The notes beneath the pieces were generated by a model. That model was given only the letters and a program-made list of their open reading frames with translations, did no database searches and was not told the origin of the DNA. From the NCBI GenBank assembly GCA_030248215.1, contig JASANG010000641.1:186001-250000 (forward strand): a DNA stretch of 64,000 nucleotides. The letters are read 5' to 3'. The stretch comes from Enoplolaimus lenunculus. Taxonomy: Eukaryota > Nematoda > Enoplea > Enoplida > Thoracostomopsidae. Made by a program: the position numbers and the translations under genes. Positions within the stretch are counted from its first letter, which is position 1. Every line of letters begins with the position of its first letter. Below, in pieces: positions 61,928 through 64,000 of this stretch.

Positions 61928-63803
61928 ATGTGGGCATTTTTCACCGTTTCCGTCATCGTGACATCAGTCAGCTGCATGCGCAATCCATTGAATAAACCAC
62001 AGGCTAATGATATGAGTTTTTCCAATGAGTACGACGACAACTATGATGCCAATGTTCCTTTTTCTCGCAGAACTAGCAGATTGTCTGACAGAATTTGCGA
62101 GTTCTACATTTCACGTGATCTGCCTGATAATTTTGACGTAAGTTCTACAGATTATTTCCATTAAGGTTATTGCACAAACAATAACGACTATCTGAAGTCA
62201 ACAATAGTCGGTATGTCGTTTATTTGTACAAATGTCAAATACCTCTATTGCACAAACAATAACGACTATCTTAAGTCAGCGGTAGTCTGTATGTCATTTA
62301 TTTGTATAATTGTCAAGTACATCTATGTAACTATGATATCTAGCATCTTAACATGAGATATCCGGCAAAATAGTCAGTTAATCGGATAATGTATTTTATC
62401 AACGCCCATCTCTTCAGTACGTAGTAACCACAATTTTTACGTATTATTTTAGGTCAGAAATGGTTTTTTAAATTCGGGCAAGTTGGTATCATGCCCTATA
62501 ACGCAAGATTCTGTCTCTAATCGGAGTGGAAGTGTCACTAACCAAGACGAAGGAGCGCGCATGTGTCACCAATGTTATACAAGCAGAGAGCATTGCGTTA
62601 CTTTTTGGACTATGGATACGGATACAAATGAAACTACTCCAATGATGAAAGGTTTGTTTGTAGTACACGTTTCTGGCATCCGCAGAGAAGAATTAAATAT
62701 TATTAGGGTTGCAAGAAATCTAATTTCAGCAATAAGTGTTATTTTGGTGCAAGGAATCTAAATAAATTGTCTAAAAACCTCTAAAACTATAAGTGAATAG
62801 TTAGCTAATAGCTAATTTGCATATTAGCATAATTGATAAGCCTACATTAGGACTTTTTGCAATATTTCATTATTGATTAGTGTTACTGAAGGGTTTTGGA
62901 TGCGTGGAATCTGAATAACTTGTTTACAAAGCTCCAGAATCGATAAATGAATAATTAGCTAATACGTAAGTAATTGGTGTATTAGCTTACTTGCTTTTGT
63001 GTGTTCGAGCTTCGCTCAATAATTGTAGTCCCGCTACGACTGGTAGAATAAGTTGGTTTTACAGGTTGTTGGCAAGGTACACGAGAATGCGAAGATACCC
63101 AATGCATTGCTGATACAATTTCCAGCCATCCACAACTTGGCATTAATAATACATGTTTTTGCTGCTGCACTGGCGTAGTATGCAATGGAAATTACAGCTA
63201 CATACCTAAACCGCTCGAACCAGTTGAAGGTTAGAAACTTTTTTGTCTCACAACTGAGTATTATCACTTCACTTTGGTACCCTGGTTAACGAATGATTAT
63301 TGTTACGGTAGTAAACAGCATCCAAAAAGTATATCGTATATGAAGCACGTGTTCACGCTTTGTTTGTTTATTTATGCTGCACAATTTCCTGCTGTTATAG
63401 AATCAACGTACGTATGGTGATTAGAATACAGTGTGGGTTTGTTTGTGTCTAGGCCTCGCTAAGACCCCAAACATGGCCACAAACGTATAATTCATCTAAA
63501 CCCCAGTTGCACCGCAAAAGCGTTTTGTAATATGCCGGAGTCACAAAAATGTCTGAAGGGTTTTTATATATATTTTCTTGTTTCATTCTAGAACAAATCG
63601 ATCAGGAGAGGATGCCGACAGCAGATATTGTGTTGATTACAGCTTGTTGCGCTATTGTTCTTACGGCTTTTGCTTTTGTGGTATATGTTGCGATAAAGCG
63701 CCCTGCTTGGTTGTGTGATGAACGTATCGACGGACGAAGTAGTGGCAGTAAACCGGATCTTGTGGCAGGGAGATTGGTGCTCACTGGCAGTGGTGTTGAT
63801 GAG
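61928..63803 (+). CDS. Type II activin/BMP receptor (ACVR2/BMPR2 family), 5' four exons
   Basis: These receptors bind activin/BMP ligands and phosphorylate type I receptors. Exons are 61928-62137, 62453-62651, 63065-63229 and 63592-63803, with matching phases: 262 residues, continuing past the window. Residues 1-16 form a signal peptide (MWAFFTVSVIVTSVSC). The ectodomain has the three-finger pattern: RICEFY, EHCVTFW, GCWQG, TCFCCCTGVVCN and then YSYIPKPLE, closest to the ACVR2 FCCC..MCNEKFSYFPE segment. Four N-glycosylation sites are seen (NRS, NET, NNT, NYS). One membrane helix lies at about 203-224 (ADIVLITACCAIVLTAFAFV), followed by a basic stop-transfer KRP. There are 13 cysteines in the mature ectodomain, against 10 in ACVR2A as I recall it. 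The kinase exons are not in the window. ACVR2 type is favoured over BMPR2, without certainty. Confidence 0.87.
62168..62323. repeat. 78-bp tandem duplication in receptor intron 1
   Basis: Two head-to-tail copies (62168-62245, 62246-62323) start TATTGCACAAACAATAACGA and are about 85-90 percent alike. It starts only 30 bases after the exon 1 donor. Confidence 0.8.
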
Positions 63804-64000
63804 GTAAATGTGTGTAAGGTTGTGACGGTTTTATAATGTTGATATAGTCTCTGTAAGAACATGAATGAGATTGTTTATTTTAATCATTTTGTAAAACAGA
63901 TGACTTTGAAAGCAGACCACAGTTGTAAATTCGCATTCCCACAAGTTTTTATACCCGGAGCATAATTAAAGAAGCAACCCAATACGACAGCAAAGATTGT

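Noticed and set aside
1-64000. Autonomous transposase, reverse transcriptase, retroviral-type element or CRISPR array.
   Set aside because: No frame in the window carries recognisable catalytic motifs of these, and no regular spacer-repeat array is present.

Overview
This window is metazoan nuclear DNA. It is AT-rich, and its genes are split into many short exons by introns of a few hundred bases with GT..AG ends. No bacterial or viral layout is visible. Five protein genes can be assigned by recalled homology, and all resemble chordate proteins. Short introns, dense small DNA transposons and tRNA-derived SINEs would suit an invertebrate deuterostome; an ascidian-like tunicate is my best guess, held at low confidence.

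Layout, left to right. (1) 104-10787, minus strand: most of a TMF1 golgin gene, 19 coding exons, whose C-terminal exons lie beyond base 1. (2) 10788-15544: intergenic, with a hAT-type MITE and a suspicious homopolymer block. (3) 15545-18444, plus strand: a DUSP23-like phosphatase with a long basic N-terminal extension, 3 exons. (4) 20918-21073, minus strand: an exon of a PMP3/UPF0057-like small membrane protein, convergent with the phosphatase gene. (5) 21811-25929: intergenic, rich in MITEs. (6) 25930-40331, minus strand: a complete FRMD4-type FERM scaffold, 22 coding exons joined in frame, about 1772 aa. (7) 40332-49297: mostly repeats, with two exon-like islands. (8) 49298-58247, minus strand: a complete RFWD3 ubiquitin ligase, 13 coding exons, 664 aa. 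(9) 58248-61927: a divergent intergenic region with duplicated tRNA-derived SINEs. (10) 61928-63803, plus strand: signal peptide, cysteine-rich ectodomain and membrane segment of a type II activin/BMP receptor. Its kinase exons lie beyond base 64000.

The neighbours do not form a pathway: Golgi tethering, phosphatase, cell-polarity scaffold, DNA-repair ligase and TGF-beta receptor. Exons were chosen by splice signals plus an exact phase check. In TMF1, FRMD4 and RFWD3 every exon joins with matching phase and the summed coding length is a whole number of codons.

The most striking non-gene feature is a set of small non-autonomous hAT-like transposons, many with CAGGGTGC-type ends, 8-bp target duplications and arrays of CCGGAA/TTCCGG near the ends. 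Two nearly identical copies sit in opposite orientation in TMF1 and RFWD3 introns, which suggests recent mobility. I found no CRISPR array, operon, autonomous transposase or intact retroelement.
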